Position numbers and translations under genes: made by a program
Shown: piece after piece, positions 10,880-23,210 of the stretch
Position numbering within the stretch: position 1 is the stretch's first letter
Layout: every line of letters starts with the position of its first letter
Assembly: GCA_023374045.1 (NCBI GenBank)
Contig: CM041776.1
Span: 475,777,375-475,841,374 of the forward strand
Source: Limonium bicolor
Lineage: Eukaryota; Streptophyta; Magnoliopsida; Caryophyllales; Plumbaginaceae
DNA: 64,000 nucleotides
Reading direction: 5' to 3'
Notes under the pieces: generated by a model
Databases searched by the model: none
What the model was told of the DNA's origin: nothing
The model's input: only the letters and a program-made list of their open reading frames with translations

Positions 10880-11555
10880 CTAAAACACGTCTAGGAAGTC
10901 TCTGACCACAGGAATATCCTCTAACTTTGCATCCTTGCGAACCTCAGGGATGTACACAGAAATCCCTGGCATCCTTTCCTCAGATAGCGAAACGCCTGCA
11001 TGGCTGAGATGACTGGCGGCGAGCACGGGATTCCATTCCCTGCTGCCTGGGCTGGCCCGGCTCCTCAAAAGTAACTCTTAAAGCGGCACAATCAATATGG
11101 GCATGGTGGGCGGCAAGCCAATCCATACCCAGAATCACATCAAAATTTGTCATCTCCATAGGGATGAGGTTAGCATACAGAGTCCTATCTCTGACTAACA
11201 CAAGACTATCCTTACAAACAGAATTCAGAAGCATAGCAGAATCTCTAACTAATGGACTATGCACACACAACTCAATATCTAGGGGCACAATAGGCAAACC
11301 GATCTCACCCACCAACTCAGCAGAAATAAAAGAGTGGGTGGCTCCAGAGTCAAACAAACAGAAAACAGAACGAGAGGACAACTGGAGAATACCTGTGACA
11401 ACTTTGTCAGTGGATCGGTCCCTCTCTCCAACCAACGCGGACACTCTGGCCTGGCCCTGGGGCTTCTTTTGTTCAGCCCGATCTCGAGCTCTGGACTCAG
11501 AAACAGACCCTCCAGTCCTACCTCCAGAGCTACCTCTGCTCCTCTCGGCCTGAGG
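10880..11555 (-). pseudogene. Aspartic protease and linker
   Basis: CLFDSGATHSFIS carries the catalytic DSG, followed about 70 residues on by VILGMDWLAAHHAHIDC, as in Tekay proteases. A frameshift near 11,030-11,060 breaks the link to the SVYIPEVRKDAKLEDIPVV linker. Only about 69 residues separate the last Gag zinc-knuckle cysteine (about 11,556) from DSG. This is the normal Tekay spacing and a useful contrast with the AlkB-carrying element. Confidence 0.9.
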
Positions 11556-12217
11556 GCAGTCAGCAATCCTATGCTCCAAGGACCCACACTTGAAGCAAGC
11601 TCCAGACTTCTTGTAGCTGTCCCGACCTCGATGGAACTTGCCACACACCTGGCACTTCGGAACGGGAGATGAAAAAGATGAACCACCTCTGTCCCTCGAA
11701 CCCTGACGGTCCTCAGCTCGGTCTCCAGTAGACAGCTTCTTCTGAGAAGCGGACTGATCCCTCCTGTCGCTCTCATCGGACCTCTATTCTAGCCCACCAG
11801 AATGGTGGCCCCTCAGATCTGCCTCCACCAACAGGGCAACATCAGCAATGTCCCTAAAGGTCTTATGACGCAGCGGCGTCATAGCAGAGCGGATGTCTGG
11901 CCTCAGACCGCTCTCGAACTTCCTGCCTTCCTATGCTCGTTAGGCACAGGCGCAAACTTAGACAAGCTAATGCATTTCCTGTCGTAGTCCTCAACGCTCA
12001 AATCTCGGCCCTGGCGAAGCCGGTTATACTCCATGATGCGCTGGTCCTTATAAACGTCCGGTTGCACCACCACCAGCTGCTCCACCAGCTGCTCCTCCTC
12101 AGGGGCTCCTCCAACTGCAACTGTCTGCAGCAGCTGAGTCATAAACTGCTGGACCGCCTTGGCGACATCGCCCGGGGAGTAACTAGAGCTCTTCGTGGTG
12201 GCATTCTTAAAATCCAT
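11540..12217 (-). pseudogene. Gag with internal deletion
   Basis: Starts at ATG 12,217. After a VAKAVQQFM segment and a VVVQPDVYKDQ junction it goes directly to RIMEYNRLRQG and VEDYDRK. The first half of the capsid domain, including the usual tryptophan-rich part, is absent. A frameshift follows near 11,905. The CCHC zinc knuckle CFKCGSLEHRIADC lies at about 11,597-11,556. Confidence 0.85.
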
Positions 12218-12309
12218 AGAGCAAGCAATTCAAACTTGAAACTCCAAAGCACAGATGCTGACTACTGACTGACTGACTAAGCTAATCCTCATTAAATTAC
12301 AACCCAGAG

Positions 12310-12320
12310 CTCTGATACCA
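12310..12320 (-). other. Primer-binding site, initiator tRNA-Met type
   Basis: The minus strand reads TGGTATCAGAG, complementary to the 3' end of plant initiator tRNA-Met, five bases after the 5' LTR end. Confidence 0.92.
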
Positions 12321-12325
12321 CTAAA

Positions 12326-14555
12326 TGTAACACCCCTAAACACTGGCCTAGGAGTTAGGGGTATTACATGCCGTGTATTATTACTTAATAACGCAAGGCT
12401 CTAACTATCACACGTAAATAATCATAATAAAGTCAAAGTAGAACAAAGTCAAAGGGTAACTGTCAAATACTACTTAGGCTTGTAGGCTACAAAGACTAAA
12501 CATAAATGTCTCAAAAGCTGAATTAACATAAGCAAACTCTAGAAGCTGAACAAAGTGATCCTCGCTGATCAATCTGCAATGTTAGTAAGAGTAGCGGAAT
12601 GAGCATCCAACTATGCCCAGTAGATGACAAACATCATCAACCAGCATGCTCAAAACATTTAATAAAATGTTAACAAATTAGAGGTAGACAGAGGAAGTCA
12701 AGTTCCAAATCAGAAAGCAGAAACATAAGTCCAATCACAATAGGACTAAATAGAGTTCAAAGCAGACAGAGTCAGAAACAGAAGGGGACCCTAGTTAATC
12801 ACAGCATACAGACAGAACGGATACAATCCGTGAACAGAACGAGGAAACATCACTCGTGAGCAGAACAGGTGGAACACCTGTGAACAGAACGGGGAACATA
12901 CCCGTGAATACAGAAGGACGTCCTACGCAGCGCGCTACGAGATAGCTAAACCAGCCATCTATGGTTCAGATACAAAGATAACTAGGTCCCAAAACAGAAG
13001 CTTAAATACGGTTAAGCATATGTGCATCATAGGCACCACAAAGCATATAGATATCTTGGAAATCAGAAGGGGAATCCAACCCCGCAAACGGAAGTCAAAA
13101 CGGAGCTCAAACGAGCAAGATAGGGCATAAACAGTGCCATGTCCGAACTTGTGTCCGAACGTCGAAGTTCGGACGCAAGTCGAGACTCAAAAGCCAAAAT
13201 CAGAAGAATGTCCAAACATGTGTCCGAACATCAAAGTTCGGACATAGGTCGAACTTAACACAGAAGCAAAGATAGAGGGGTGTCCTAACATCAAAGATCG
13301 GACGGATGTTCGGACGTGTTCCGGAAATCAGTACGGAGTGAAGTCCGAACATGTGTCCGAACGTCGAAGTTGAGACGCATGTCGAAGCAAAATCAGAGGA
13401 AGGCAACAAAGGGTGTCCGAACTTATGTCCGGACTAACAAGTTCGGACACCATACGAAACTTGTAAGTCGGAGTCATCCTTGCACCCCGTCCGAACATCA
13501 AAGCTCGGACTGAAGTTCGCACACGTTTAAAAACTCAGAAAAACAAAACGCAAATAGGGTCTGTCCGAACATCAACGTTCGGACAGACGTTCGGACACGT
13601 CGAAAAGTGCAGTTTTCAGAAATGAATTGCACACAAACCAGAGGCTCAAACACATTCAAATTGACAACAATTTACAGTAAACAACCTTGGGGGTTTGTAA
13701 CCATTAAAACAACAGTTTAAACAGACAGATTGGCCAATGCAATGTAGAGACAATTCGCAATTAAAATTCTAGAACTGAAACTCCCCAATACTGAACACAC
13801 TAGCCAAATCTAAAAGCCACCTACCTCGATCAATTAGCAGAAATGAACCCAAAATCTGAACAGCAGAGCCCAGCCAACAAAGGTACCGAACGCACACCGA
13901 AACGCAGTCCCAAGCATCTGAACAAACACAAATGCACGATAGACTAAAATCAGAACTTCGAACTCACAAAATCAGAAACTGCCATGACAACGGATTCCCA
14001 ATCCTTACCTGAATTCGACCACGAAATCACAGAGAATGCCAACCGAAGCAGAATTCGACAAGGAATAGACAAAATCTGATTCCTAATTAGATTACCGAAG
14101 AAGAATTAGGACGAGGGAAATTCCCAAATTTAGAATTGAAGAAGAGCGAACTGACATTGTTTACCCTAATCTGAACCGGAACTCGCAATGGAGAAGGATC
14201 CACAACCGAACTCGGATTGCAGAAAAAGAACAACAGAACTTGGGCACTTGAATGAATGTAACTTTTGAGAGAGAGAAGAGAAGAGATGAGAGGAGCGTCT
14301 GACAGTTTTCAAACCTGAACGGGAATAGAAGCGTGAATGAGAACGTGGTTAGGAAGTGGGGAAATACTGATTAAGTGAATAATAATTTAGGAAATGTTAA
14401 TGCTCACCAGAAAATAAAATGAAAGGGGAGAAGGCTCCTTCGTCCTTGTCTTTAATCAAAAGGACTCCCATGTCCTGAATCTAAAACAAATTAATATAGA
14501 CCGCTTGTGACGAAATAAAATTCAAAATTCCAAACCCAAACTTTGGGTTATAAGA
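12326..14555 (-). repeat. 5' LTR of the minus-strand Tekay element (2.23 kb)
   Basis: On the minus strand it ends in GGGGTGTTACA before the primer-binding site. It begins at about 14,555, where the terminal TG appears changed to TC. Its proximal ~690 bp match 7,285-7,972. It contains an array of paired gtccgaac/gttcggac words (13,138-13,600) and short repeats built on gaacagaac (12,830-12,910). Confidence 0.9.
13138..13600. repeat. Dispersed inverted words gtccgaac / gttcggac in the LTR
   Basis: More than a dozen gtccgaac or (g)ttcggac words, often arranged as short dyads (for example gtccgaacgtcgaagttcggac). They are spaced irregularly. Comparable GTCCG/CGGAC clusters occur in three other, unrelated LTR elements of this window. 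Confidence 0.8.
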
Positions 14556-14612
14556 ATGCCACACATCTCTCTTGTTAATGTTTGAAAATGAGATGATGAA
14601 TTGTATCTGAAC

Positions 14613-14678
14613 CTGCTGGGTCTTAGAGCTACAATCTATGTAAGCAGCAGCACCAATCATCTTCTTCAGGTCCTCCAG
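14613..14678 (-). pseudogene. Captured exon of a ROP (Rho-of-plants) small GTPase
   Basis: The minus strand encodes 22 codons reading LEDLKKMIGAAAYIDCSSKT plus QQ. This is the G5 region of plant ROP/RAC GTPases (family form: LKK-IG-AYIECSSKTQQ). The exon is bounded by an acceptor (tttag, 14,680) and a donor (CAG|GT, 14,613/14,612). The capture was therefore from genomic DNA with introns. It lies between the Tekay LTR edge and a CACTA-type end, so it is probably a gene fragment carried by that transposon. It cannot make a GTPase. Confidence 0.8.
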
Positions 14679-14689
14679 CTAAACCAATG

Positions 14690-14881
14690 CATCTCATAAG
14701 CGGTATGAGGTGCCACCTAAACAAAGCAACAGAGGCACAAATAAAGAGTCACATCCATTGATTATACCATCATAGGCCACCATGCTACTCGCCTCCTTTG
14801 ATTATATGAAGTGAGGCAAGTTTTATGTTGCCTCCGATGGTCATATACAAATTGCCTCTGTTCATAAACATTGTTGTAGTG
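14690..14881 (+). mobile_element. Terminal region of a CACTA-type DNA transposon
   Basis: Ends in TTGTAGTG (14,874-14,881), the complement of the CACTACAA terminus of CACTA elements. The ~130 bp before it contain repeated subterminal words (gaggcaa, ttgcctcc, ttgcctctg) in both orientations, as CACTA ends do. The other end was not found, probably removed or displaced by the Tekay insertion. Confidence 0.6.
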
Positions 14882-15169
14882 AAACTAACTGAGAATTAAT
14901 TAAGGTGCTTTTCTGGCGTGAAAGTAATGTAGATCAATTAGTTGATGACCCAACCATAGTCTAGGGCTTGATGCAAGAAGGTTATATAGAACATGATGAT
15001 CCGATTCTCCTAATACACAGCCATATTAACAATAGGTCCTCAGCATAGTTATATATATTAAAAGACTTTTTTTACCACAAACAAACATATTATTAGATGC
15101 TAAGACCAAACGAGGAAGGTGGTGGCAAAAGGTAAAGACCCAAACGTGGTAAACCAAAGACCACTAGCT

Positions 15170-15845
15170 GCTAAAGACAATCGATCAAATGGCAGCAGAA
15201 TAGTGAAATTGCTACTAACACAATTGGTAGCGATAATAGTGAAATTGGTTGCCAAATATAACAGGCTACAACTATTGTTCATTTGCTACCGGTGTTTGGT
15301 GGTGGGTAAACCCCGGGTGGTGAAACTGAATTATGCTACCATTCTCAGATTCGGTAACAATTTTACTGCCACACCGCCACTGCTCTTTCATCCGATAGCA
15401 ATATTACTACCGCCATTGGGATGTTGTTCATCTGAGCTTGCTAGCATATTTAGGCTTGTGCTACCAAAAGTGCAGTATGCTATATCTTTGTCACCACTAA
15501 CAATCACGGTACTGGTTTTGCGACCAACTCACGCAGTAGCATTTTCACAATGTGCTACCAACGAAAGCGGTAGTGATCTCAGTTTCAGCTATCGGCGGTA
15601 TGGTTGCATTTCATGTTTCTGCTACCGTAGCCTATGATAGCATTTTTCATTTTTGCAACCAACAATCGTGGTATCAGTTTTTCTTATAGGCTACTGTCTT
15701 CAACAATGACACTTTTGTATATTGCTACCACTGCAAGCAGGAATGTGTATTCTCTTCACCACCGTCTCCAGCGGTGGCATTTTTTGTTTTTGATACCAAT
15801 TACAATTTCGGTGATTCTATTGGTTTTGCTACTACTAGGCCATAA
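15170..15845. repeat. Cluster of tgctacc/ggtagc words, subterminal-repeat-like
   Basis: At least seven (t)gctacc and several ggtag(c/t) words are scattered through about 670 bp, often as loose dyads (for example tgctaccaacgaaagcggtag). CACTA-family subterminal regions look like this. No terminal inverted repeat was identified, so the assignment is tentative. The open frame through it has no recognisable domain. Confidence 0.45.
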
Positions 15846-15959
15846 TCAGTAATTAACTACCACTATTTTAGTATATAATAATCTTTTTCAATATTTGTGA
15901 ATCTTTTTCCACCACTATTTATGTCGTAGTAATCACCTTTGTTTCCATATATTTTTACA

Positions 15960-17125
15960 ATTATTTATAATTTGTTTACTGTAGCAGAAATATGTTACTT
16001 TCTCTACCTAGACAGTGTACCTATTGTTTTACGGGTATAGTGAATAAGTGGGTTGTCGATCTCAGGGACCTCATTTAATTAACTGACAAAATATAAATCT
16101 AATCAAGGAAACTAAACTAAAATAAAGAATAAGAAATATCACTTTTTAAGGTTGAATTAATTAATCTAATTTAAAGGCTAGTATATAATTGGAATCCAAT
16201 GTAAACGAGATAAAAACAAAACAAATATCGGTTTAAAATCTAATGAATTAAAAGCGCTCCCCAAGTTATTCCACTCATTTATTCCGCCGAATTCAATCAA
16301 TAACAACTCTCACTAATCTATGCAATAAGCTCAGGAATTCTAAATAGTTCGTTGACCGGTCCCTGTACAATGATCCCTAACTAACTGAAATAACAAGCCA
16401 TAAACCATGCCCAACTCAATTCAATTAATCGCATTAAACATAATACCTATTGGAGTTAAATTAACCTATAGATAAGCCATACTTCTAGTCGTTAATCCGG
16501 TTTGACTTTCAATGTCTAAAACTTAATCTCAGCACCACATTTTGATTTAAGCACTACAATAATCACTCAGATAATTGACCAGAAAATCCAAGCGCATTAA
16601 GAATAGGAATCAAACTACTACATTATTATAAATATAGTGCAAAGTCTACATAATATGAATTCTTTGAAAAGACTCACTTCCCAACCCGTGAAGCTAAATA
16701 AAACTACTCGCTCATGGTTTCACAACGTAAACAACAAAAATGAGGAAACATAAAACAAATTAAAGTCAAGGTAAGAAATAACTCCAATTTAGAAACTCCA
16801 CTAAGATCTCTGGTTTGTAAGTGTCCAGCATCAATCCTTTTTTATTGTCAATTTTTCCTCGGTTTGGTGCACTGAACAACTGCTACTACTGTTGCGCCCT
16901 CTACCCTTACATGATTGATGATGGTAGTGGTGGTGATGGTATGATGGTATATGTGATGGTGTTGGTGATCGAAATAATTTGATGGCGTGCAGGTGTGTGT
17001 TTGCGAGCGAAGAATTCAGTTAGTGAATGTAGTGGTCGGTGTGTGGTGATTTATGTTGAGCAGCGGTCGGTGTGGTATAATGGTGATGATCAGGAGTAGA
17101 GTAGTGCGGATGAATTTCTATTAAT
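15960..17125 (-). repeat. Left part of the minus-strand Athila 3' LTR
   Basis: On the minus strand, the block 'aggtccctgagatcgac' to 'aataggtacactg' (about 16,065-16,012) parallels the 'tagtcccacggttcgat...ccgggattt' segment of the other Athila-type LTRs. The LTR was split by the 16.2-kb Tekay element at 17,125/33,309 and resumes at 33,309-33,900. A gatggt-rich microsatellite lies at 16,915-16,975. The left end of the LTR is not clear. Confidence 0.55.
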
Positions 17126-17130
17126 GGAAC

Positions 17131-20100
17131 TGAAATACCCCAAATCTAATTAACATTATAAAACCATTATCTAATGGAAAATAATCCAAATATTAACCAT
17201 TTCATGTACACATGCAAATACATGCATGGAAACGATACATAAAAATAGTCGTTTCACCATAAACGCTAAAACGCCTTAGAAACATGCGATTAAGCATGAC
17301 CTTGTATGACCTTCTAAAACTCAAACAAATGGTCATACCCTCATTATATGAATATACAAACATATTCCCTAGGCTATATTGAGTCAAAAACACAAAACGC
17401 TCGGGAGTGCTCACGCACGCCCCTTAAAGCATGAAAAGCCCGGAGAGGTGCCGAGGCGGCACGAACTCCTATATAATTCATTCCTAGAGTTCCTAACATC
17501 ATTAATAATCATTCTACAGAGAACCCACGAGCTAGTTTCTCAAGATTCAACAAAATCCTCGGGAAAATTCCTTAACGCTCCTTTTTGCCTCGGGAGTGTC
17601 CCGATAGCCCGGGAATTATGTCATGAGTTGATATAACCCCATATAACTCAATGTAACACCTTAATATATCATTATTTACTAAAATAAATGTTTATAAACA
17701 CTTGGAACTCATAAAGACAACTTATTTCCCAAAATATCCTTAGAGCACAAAAACGCACCTTCGTGTGTCACTAAAACGCGTTTTACGCAATTACCTTGTA
17801 GTTTTTGACATGCCACGAATTAGGAATCTTAAATGGGGATGAATTGACCCTCAAAATCAATTAAAGGCAGTGTCAAACAAGGAGTCTATAGGGGCCGATT
17901 TTCTACCTAAAAACTAGTATAAAATTTACATTTAAAACTTATAAAAGGCATAAAACATGGTGACTCACCTTCCCATGTGCAATAATACTTAATGGAAAAA
18001 GAATGTAGGTCTCATTTGACCTCCATGCTGTCGAAATTCTGCAAGGAAACAAGGCCATGTTAGCTAGACAAAAACAAAAATGATTAAAGCAAAAAGTAAT
18101 CTAGATTCTACTTTTTGATTTCTTAAATTCAAGTGACCATCCCATGCTTGTCTAAGACTCTTAGCTGCCGATTGAGAGGCTCCATTTAACCCTAGGAATC
18201 GGCCACCTACAAGGGAAGAAGAAGACAAGTTTCAAACATTGAAAAATCAAAGGAATAAAGCCTTACCTAACTTACCTTGTCATTTAGCTTCAATAATTTC
18301 TTCCAGCTTGCCTTGTCTTGTCACATGGCCGAAAACAAGCATAGAACATGGGCATTTATTGAGCCAATAATCTATGGAATAAACTAATGGGAAGACTATT
18401 CAAATTGACATTAAAATTAGCAAAAGAAAAATCCTTTCAAACTTGCCTTCTATTATTCCTACGTAAGTCTAGCTTCATTCTTTCCCTTGCCCACTCCATT
18501 GCCGAATTGGTAAGCTTCCCAACTCTCTCTTCTTCTTTCATCTTCTTCCTTTGAAGCTCTTAAGTCCATTAATGGAGTTTTAACTTCTATCTTCATCTTT
18601 AAGGTAATTTCCTAGCATTTCTTGTCAAGCCTTGAAGCAAAACTCTTCCTAGCATACCTACAAGGATTCGGCATCAATTAATACTCCAAGGAGGTTGTCT
18701 AAATCAACATTAATCCAAGGAGCATCTCAAGGTTACCTTAAGGTATTTTTCATGCTTGAAAATTCTTAAAGCACATTTTTATGTGTAACCGATTTCTACT
18801 TCTTCTAAGGCTCTTTTCTTCTTCATTTTCATGAAGGAAAGTTTGATCTTCATCCATCATAAGTGTTCCGAAATCCTAAGGAGAAAAGCTTAAGGTAAAT
18901 CCTTGAAAAACTACTTACAAATCTACTTAAGATCTTTGTTAAAGATCTAACTCCTAAACTCCTCCACCACTTGCATAAAAACCGAAGTGGAGCATCAAAT
19001 TCCTTTGGAAAGCTTGGAGATTCAAGAAGAGCTCAAGCACTTAACCATTCTTCATTAAGAAGTAAGTTTATTAAGACAATCTTTATGCTTTAAGCTTGGT
19101 TAAGCTTCTAAAAATTATACAAAAATTATGTACATCTCCTAGGGTATCTAAAACCGAAACCATATGGTATAATATACCAAAAATATAATCTATAACATAT
19201 ATGGAAAATATTTTCCTTAAGACATATTTTAATGTCATAAAAGTTACCTAGGTTACATCTTAGTTCATGCCGAATTGTCAAGGACAAATAAGTTCTATTT
19301 TGAGCTAAGAATCAATATAAGACATTACAATAATTTTTACATGAGTTATATGACTCATATGAATTTATGTATAATTATTTTGACATATAAATCCACTTTT
19401 ATATACTATATGGTAACTTATTAATTATGGCCGAATGGTCTAGGTGAAGAATAGGTTTTAATGAGCTACTTATGTATATAAACTTATATCATAAAGTTTG
19501 GAGAGATAAAAATATTTTATTTGTGCTTAAATGGCTAATTAATTAAGTTATGTGGCTAAAATATAATTTTTACAAAGTTTGGTGTATATATTATGAAAGC
19601 CGAGAGTTAAGGGTGTCCTTGGAGTAATTATGGTATGATATAAGGTTAGGAATTAAGTTTATGAATTTTAGATAATTTAAACAAGTGTTAAAATAACAAT
19701 TTATAAAGTTTTTGGGCTATTATGTTATTATGAAAGTTTGGAATTTAATATGGGGTGAATCCATAAATAGGAGAATTATAAAGTATACTTCCGAAATTTG
19801 GAGGACTTAAATATTTAAACTATAGTGTATAAGTATTTAAGTAACTATTATAAAGTTTTGGGGTGAAAATGTAAATAAAGGAAAGTTTATGTCAAAGCCG
19901 GATTGTTTGGGGTTAGATTTGTAATATAAGAAAATATAGATATATATTCGGCAATTAAGGAGAATTAAAATTAGAACTATAGTTTATAAAACATTATGTA
20001 AAGGTTATAAGATTTTGTGGTTAAAATTGTAATTATAGAAAATAATATATTAAGGCCGAAAGTTTGAGGGGCCAAATGGTAATTTTCAAAAATTATAATA

Positions 20101-22096
20101 TTCAAAAGTTATATACCAAAATATTAAGGGTGGACTTGTAATTTAATTAAATAAGGAATTAAAACTATATAGTATAATGAAATTAGAATTTAAATGCTAA
20201 GTTTATGAATTAATGTGGTTGATTTGTAAATAACCGAAATATAAGGGTAATAATTTAGATTTAAATAAATATAGGTCCCATGTGGATATTCGGAGGAATT
20301 AGAAAGAAGAATTTTGATTTAAGGAATTATGGAATTAAAACTATGGCTTATATAGTTATAAGGAATTTAAAGGTAACCAATAAATATTATTTATGGTAAA
20401 AAGGGGAATAATAAAAACTATAAAATATTATGTCCATGTATGGCATATAAATATAGTTGAGAAATTATAAAGTTGTTATGTCACCTAGACAATTAAAAAC
20501 AAGTAACATAAATAGTACATGAATAAATAAATACATATATGTACATTAAAGGTTTTATAAATAAATCGAGGAGGAATAACAAAATAAGTTATACATTAAA
20601 TCCTAAGGTAATTAAAAGAAATTACCACACAATATAAGTTATTCATTAAGACTATATAAATTAGAATGTATATAAACACCTTAATTATCAATAAGGTTAA
20701 GAGGTTAAAGAAACTATCTAAGTGTGAAGAAATAAACCTCACATGAAATAATAAAAATTGTTGAATAATCAATAAAATTATTATACAAGGGTAACATAAA
20801 TTAACCCTCTCAGTTAATCCTAATATAGGACAACACTTGACCAGACGTTGACCAGGATATATTCAACTACAATCTACGGTGAACGGTATAGGATTCTTGC
20901 AACCTGTTTGCTACCGGATTACACCGGCTTGTGTGCTACCTGTTGTTTGAAATAACGACCAAGATAATTATTGTAAAATGTTGTAGTACTCTTGTGCACT
21001 GTTGTGTTACTTTATATGCGTGAATGATTCTAACTACAACGTGTATGTCCCACGCATACAACACTACATTACCAGTGGATTAAATACCTGCGTTTTATTA
21101 CACCGAGGACTTGTACTCAAGCTTCTCTCTAACTTCACTTTATAACAGACGTCGTTATCCTAAACGTGATAACCGACAATACACATTGTGTTCTTGATTA
21201 ACGTCGTTGTGTGACACCTAACAATTCTATACTACGAGAACGAGGAGCCCAGTTGGATCTGGCCATGCATGCTACAGGAGTTGTACCTGTCTCAGGTCGT
21301 CTCCTACTCAATTTACGTCGCGACGGGAGTTTTGGGTGCACTATGTCACTCACCGGCTGTGTACCGGAACATTCAAGTTAAGAGGAAGACTTCACTTCTC
21401 TCGAGGGTTCAATTCCCACCATTATAAGTACAGGAGTTAACTACGTTATCTTCTGAGGGACTCATTACCCACCTTTCTTTTTAACGAGGTCACTATACCT
21501 TCACTATATTGACATACTCTTATACACCTGTCAGTCCCATTGTGTGGACCCGACTATTATCAAAGGATTACAGTTCATCTAACTTGACCTTCTGAAGTCT
21601 TGTTCTATGTGACATTGTTGTCCTTGTATGGATACTTGTTATTATCATGCTATGCTTGTTTACAGCTTTATAAAAATGAACTGCATGTATTCGACAAAGT
21701 AGTTGGTGTGGCCCGGTAGCCGATGGGCTGCACGTTTTCCATACCAGCATTGTTTGCTGAGCCCCTTTGGGGGCACCCCCATTTTTCAGGTACCTGAAGT
21801 TGCAGATATTACCACACCGAGTGTAGGTGGGGTAGATCAAGCTATGGGAGTTTATCACTAGCTATTTGTTTTACTTAATTATTGTACCTTTGAGTTTGAT
21901 TCCTAGTATCTCGGATTGTATTCGTATTCGGACCGTGACTTTTGGAGATTTGTATTTGGAGTTAGCCTTGTTAGTCATAAGGGTGGCTAACGGCATTGTA
22001 ATACCGCCCGGTTACTGTAATTTATTCCGCTGCAGTTTATGTTTATTTGGGAGCGATCATCATTCAGGTTATTGGATTTCGGGTTGGGGTGTTACA
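17131..22096 (+). repeat. 5' LTR (4,966 bp)
   Basis: Begins TGAAATACCCC and ends GGGGTGTTACA, adjacent to the primer-binding site. It is AT-rich and non-coding. It keeps a ~54-bp segment near 21,150-21,205 that the 3' LTR lacks. The stretch 21,700-21,800 (gggctgcacg, then gctgagcccctttgggg) is the type of sequence found near the R/U5 part of Tekay LTRs. Confidence 0.95.
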
Positions 22097-22101
22097 AAAA
22101 G

Positions 22102-22112
22102 TGGTATCAGAG
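22102..22112 (+). other. Primer-binding site, initiator tRNA-Met type
   Basis: TGGTATCAGAG, six bases after the 5' LTR end. It is complementary to the 3' end of initiator tRNA-Met and is the usual chromovirus primer. Confidence 0.95.
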
Positions 22113-22245
22113 ATTAGGATTTCTAAAGCTTTAGGTTACGGGTTGAGAGATAGTATATAAAGGAGTTTAAGTTAGTTTTTACTTAGACTACAATCCAAGA
22201 CCAAGATTGTGACCACAATATCTAATATACATCAACATCCTGCAG

Positions 22246-22877
22246 ATGTCAGGAAGAGGTGGACGCCGCGGACAGACAGCAGAGGAGTCGCCCGTCAGGC
22301 TGGCTGATATTGCCACTTTGATAGCTCAAGCATTTGCTCGAGCGGGAGTTGCGCAACAGCATCAGCAGCAGCAACCTCCACCACCACCACCCAGAGAGAA
22401 GGATTGGGTGAAGAGTTGGCTGATCTCAGGCCAACTGTGTTCAAAGGACAGACTGACCCTGTACACTTGGAGACTTATATCATGGAGATGGAAACAGCAC
22501 TTGAGACACTTGCAGTCCCAGCTAGGGAAAAAGTGAGGCTCGCTGCCTTTTACCTGAAAGATGCAGCAAGAGATTGGTGGAATATGGTGAAGGCCGACCA
22601 CCTGGACGATCCAGCTTTCACTTGGGGAGCCTACACCGCACTACTTAGGGGCAAGTACTACCCGGCCTACACCAGGATGGTGAAAACTAGGGAGTTTGTC
22701 GCACTGGAACAAACTGGTAAGATGACCGTGGATGAATACTATGCAAAGTTTACTTCACTACTCCGACTACTACCCGGTTTAGGATACTCGGACCAGATTC
22801 TGGTCGACCGGTTCTATGGGGGACTGAGTCCTCGGCTCCAGTTTGGGATGGGAACAGTCATTCCCACCAGCTTGCAG
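22246..22877 (+). pseudogene. Gag, exon 1 (matrix-like N-terminus and capsid)
   Basis: ATG at 22,246 opens a basic, then Q/P-rich N-terminus. A small indel at the (CCA)n run near 22,380-22,400 shifts frame. From there the capsid (retrotransposon Gag) domain reads DLRPTVFKGQTDP, AAFYLKDAARDWWNMVK, LLRGKYYPAYTR, and ends in LSPRLQFGM...TSLQ. The domain packages element RNA into virus-like particles. Reading stops soon after 22,877 unless the 92-nt intron that follows is removed. Confidence 0.85.
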
Positions 22878-22969
22878 GTAAAACAGGGAGAAATATAAAC
22901 TAGTTGGAATTTGATTACCTACTATACTCCGTCATGGGAGATTTGGAAACTAATACCTTGAGATTTCAG
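22878..22969 (+). other. Probable gag intron 1 (92 nt)
   Basis: Donor CTTGCAG|GTAAAA and acceptor GATTTCAG|GAA. The unspliced sequence has an in-frame TAA. Removing 92 nt (not a multiple of three) joins the capsid frame exactly, in phase 0, to the frame carrying the conserved ASIVE.TYKRRDAL segment. Interior T/A-rich sequence fits a plant intron. Not shown experimentally. Confidence 0.7.
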
Positions 22970-23210
22970 GAATGTTACCATGCTGCCTCCATTGTGGAGA
23001 TCACATACAAAAGAAGGGATGCTTTGAGCTCCCAAAAGAGAAAGGACGGACCTGGCAGTGAAGATGCCAAGCAGGGAAACTCCAACAAAAGGAACAAACC
23101 CTTTCAAAAAGGCCAGGGGTCCTATCAAGGGAAGGGGAACCAGATTACTGGGAACCCCCAGTCAGGAACCTATGGAGCAGCAAACTCACAGAAAACTTAC
23201 CCACCTAAGG
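22970..23210 (+). pseudogene. Gag, exon 2 (post-capsid basic linker)
   Basis: Encodes ECYHAASIVEITYKRRD, then a lysine/glycine/asparagine-rich linker. This matches the usual region between capsid and zinc knuckle in Tekay Gag. It ends in phase 1 at base 23,210, where a GT donor follows. Confidence 0.75.

Larger units (their letters stand above)
7285..14555 (-). mobile_element. Ty3/gypsy chromovirus, Tekay clade, minus strand, 3' LTR truncated
   Basis: Read on the minus strand: a 2.23-kb 5' LTR (14,555-12,326), a tRNA-Met primer-binding site, gag-protease-RT-RNase H-integrase-chromodomain, a polypurine tract, and only the first ~690 bp of the 3' LTR (7,972-7,285). Single polyprotein order, chromodomain and the TGGTATCAGAG primer site place it in the Tekay/Del chromoviruses. 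Stops and frameshifts in every domain show it is dead. Loss of the distal 3' LTR hides one target duplication. It has no insert between Gag and protease, unlike the Tekay element at 17-33 kb. Confidence 0.93.

Noticed and set aside
15119..15637. 172-codon open frame
   Set aside because: No recognisable domain. It crosses the gctacc/ggtagc word cluster and is better explained as repeat sequence.
16553..16562. cactacaa as the start of a CACTA transposon pairing with the end at 14,881
   Set aside because: Only eight bases match, sequence beyond differs, and the position lies inside Athila LTR sequence.
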